Origin: Flavobacteriaceae bacterium
Lineage (GTDB): Bacteria > Bacteroidota > Bacteroidia > Flavobacteriales > Flavobacteriaceae
DNA length: 6,679 bases
NCBI GenBank assembly: GCA_013042255.1
Contig: JABDQK010000095.1
Location: 1-6,679 of the forward strand
Reading direction: 5' to 3'
Shown: positions 5,745 through 6,679 of the stretch, in pieces
How positions within the stretch are numbered: the first letter of the stretch is position 1
Layout: the number at the start of each line of letters is the position of its first letter
Position numbers and translations under genes: made by a program
The notes under the pieces: model-generated
The model's input: only the letters and a program-made list of their open reading frames with translations
Told to the model about the DNA's origin: nothing
The model's database searches: none

Positions 5745-6679
5745 CCTTAATGTGATACCTTACACCAAAGCTACCAAGACGCTCAGCTTAAGAGAAAAAG
5801 TAGGGCAATTCTTTATGCCTGCAGCTTTCATCAATGATACTGAGGAAGAGATTTCAGCCCTGGAAAACATGGTGTCTGAGGGAGCTGTGGGTGGAATTTG
5901 TTTCTTCCACAGCAGGGCCAGTGCTGCCACGAATTTTGAAGGCAAAAAAAAAGTTATCTACAATGCTGAAAGCTTTGAGGTCCTCAAAAATCTCATCAGA
6001 AGGTACCAGCAGGTAGCTAAATATCCTCTTCTCATCAGTATCGATGCCGAATGGGGGCTCGCCATGCGGATAGAAGAAACGCCACAATACCCGTTTGCCA
6101 TGACCCTAGGCGCGGCGAAAGATCCGTCACTGGTCTATGAAATTGCAAGGTCTATTGGACAGGACTGCAGAACTGCGGGAATTCACTGGAATTTTGCGCC
6201 AGTTGCCGATATCAACAGCAATCCTGAAAATCCAGTAATAGGATATCGTTCATTCGGAAGTAACAAAGAAGAGGTAAGGATTTGCGCTACTGCTTTTTCT
6301 AAAGGATTACAAGATGCGGGAATCTTAAGTTGTGCCAAGCACTTTCCGGGTCATGGAGATACGGCTACAGATTCGCATCTTCACCTCCCTGTGCTGAAAA
6401 AATCGGAATCGGATCTCTTAAAGGACGAACTTATACCCTTTAAAGCTTTAATCAGCGAGGGTGTAGATGCGATCATGGTAGGCCATATCGCCGTTCCGGC
6501 ACTAACCGGCGGACAGTCTATTTCCGCTTCAGTATCCGGAGAAATTATAGGGAACCTGCTTCAAAATACCCTGAAATACCAGGGTGTTGTGGTCTCTGAT
6601 GCTTTAAATATGCACAGTGTATCAAAATCTTATCCCGAAAAAGGTTCACTGGAATGGGCAGCGTTTAATGCAGGTACGG
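5722..6679 (+). CDS. nagZ: NagZ-like GH3 beta-N-acetylhexosaminidase, 5' part
   Basis: The frame is open from ATG 5722 to the window end (319 codons) with no stop, so the C-terminus is missing. Glycoside hydrolase family 3: NagZ removes the non-reducing GlcNAc from GlcNAc-anhydroMurNAc (peptides). Visible: LREKVGQFFMPA at 23-34, SIDAEWGLAMR at 106-116 (substrate pocket), FAPVADI at 158-164, KHFPGHGDTATDSHLHLP at 206-223 with the D217/H219 acid-base dyad typical of GH3 hexosaminidases, MVGHIAVPAL at 252-261 and VVSDALNMHSV at 290-300 with nucleophile D293. The N-terminus (MEKKGKPNLN...) is polar, with no signal peptide or lipobox, so the enzyme should be cytoplasmic and act on what AmpG brings in. 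The start is the first ATG in frame and lies inside ampG; a later start would cut into the conserved fold. Whether it is NagZ-sized (about 340-400 aa) or carries an extra C-terminal domain cannot be seen. Confidence 0.9.
   Translation, partial: MEKKGKPNLNVIPYTKATKTLSLREKVGQFFMPAAFINDTEEEISALENMVSEGAVGGICFFHSRASAATNFEGKKKVIYNAESFEVLKNLIRRYQQVAKYPLLISIDAEWGLAMRIEETPQYPFAMTLGAAKDPSLVYEIARSIGQDCRTAGIHWNFAPVADINSNPENPVIGYRSFGSNKEEVRICATAFSKGLQDAGILSCAKHFPGHGDTATDSHLHLPVLKKSESDLLKDELIPFKALISEGVDAIMVGHIAVPALTGGQSISASVSGEIIGNLLQNTLKYQGVVVSDALNMHSVSKSYPEKGSLEWAAFNAGT

Overview
The window looks like chromosomal DNA from a Bacteroidota bacterium, most likely a member of the Flavobacteriaceae. This is inferred from three things: a long NagB-type deaminase fused to a PIG-L/LmbE domain (an architecture I associate with this phylum), TAnnTTTG-type -7 promoter elements upstream of both divergent genes, and start codons preceded by A/T-rich sequence without clear Shine-Dalgarno motifs. 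The species cannot be told from the sequence alone. There are six protein genes, two of them cut by the window ends. I see no RNA genes, mobile elements or CRISPR array, and no gene-free stretch longer than about 160 bases.

Layout. Positions 1-666 (+) hold the C-terminal part of a PQQ-dependent aldose (glucose/sorbosone) dehydrogenase, unrelated in role to the rest and converging on the next genes. Positions 717-2284 (-) hold a two-gene operon: a DeoR-family regulator followed 2 nt later by murQ (MurNAc-6-phosphate etherase). A 159-bp divergent intergenic region follows, rich in TGCA-centred palindromes. On the + strand come a 647-aa NagB-PIG-L fusion (2444-4387), an AmpG-like MFS permease (4479-5744) and, overlapping it by 23 nt, a NagZ-like GH3 beta-N-acetylhexosaminidase running off the end (5722-6679).

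How they work together. The five right-hand genes fit a peptidoglycan (muropeptide) recycling locus. AmpG would import anhydro-muropeptides and the GH3 enzyme, which has no visible signal peptide, would remove GlcNAc in the cytoplasm. After phosphorylation of the MurNAc part by an enzyme not in this window, MurQ would make GlcNAc-6-P, and the NagB fusion would take the amino sugar to fructose-6-P. No nagA, anmK or ampD lies in the window. The DeoR-family protein is the obvious candidate regulator of both arms.

Most worth a second look: (1) the fusion protein, whose NagB half has Thr where E. coli NagB has the ring-opening residue Asp141, and whose PIG-L half keeps metal-binding motifs and could in principle supply a missing deacetylase step; (2) the phased TGCA palindromes between the divergent promoters; (3) an A8 tract in the ampG/nagZ overlap, where a one-base slip would fuse permease and hydrolase.
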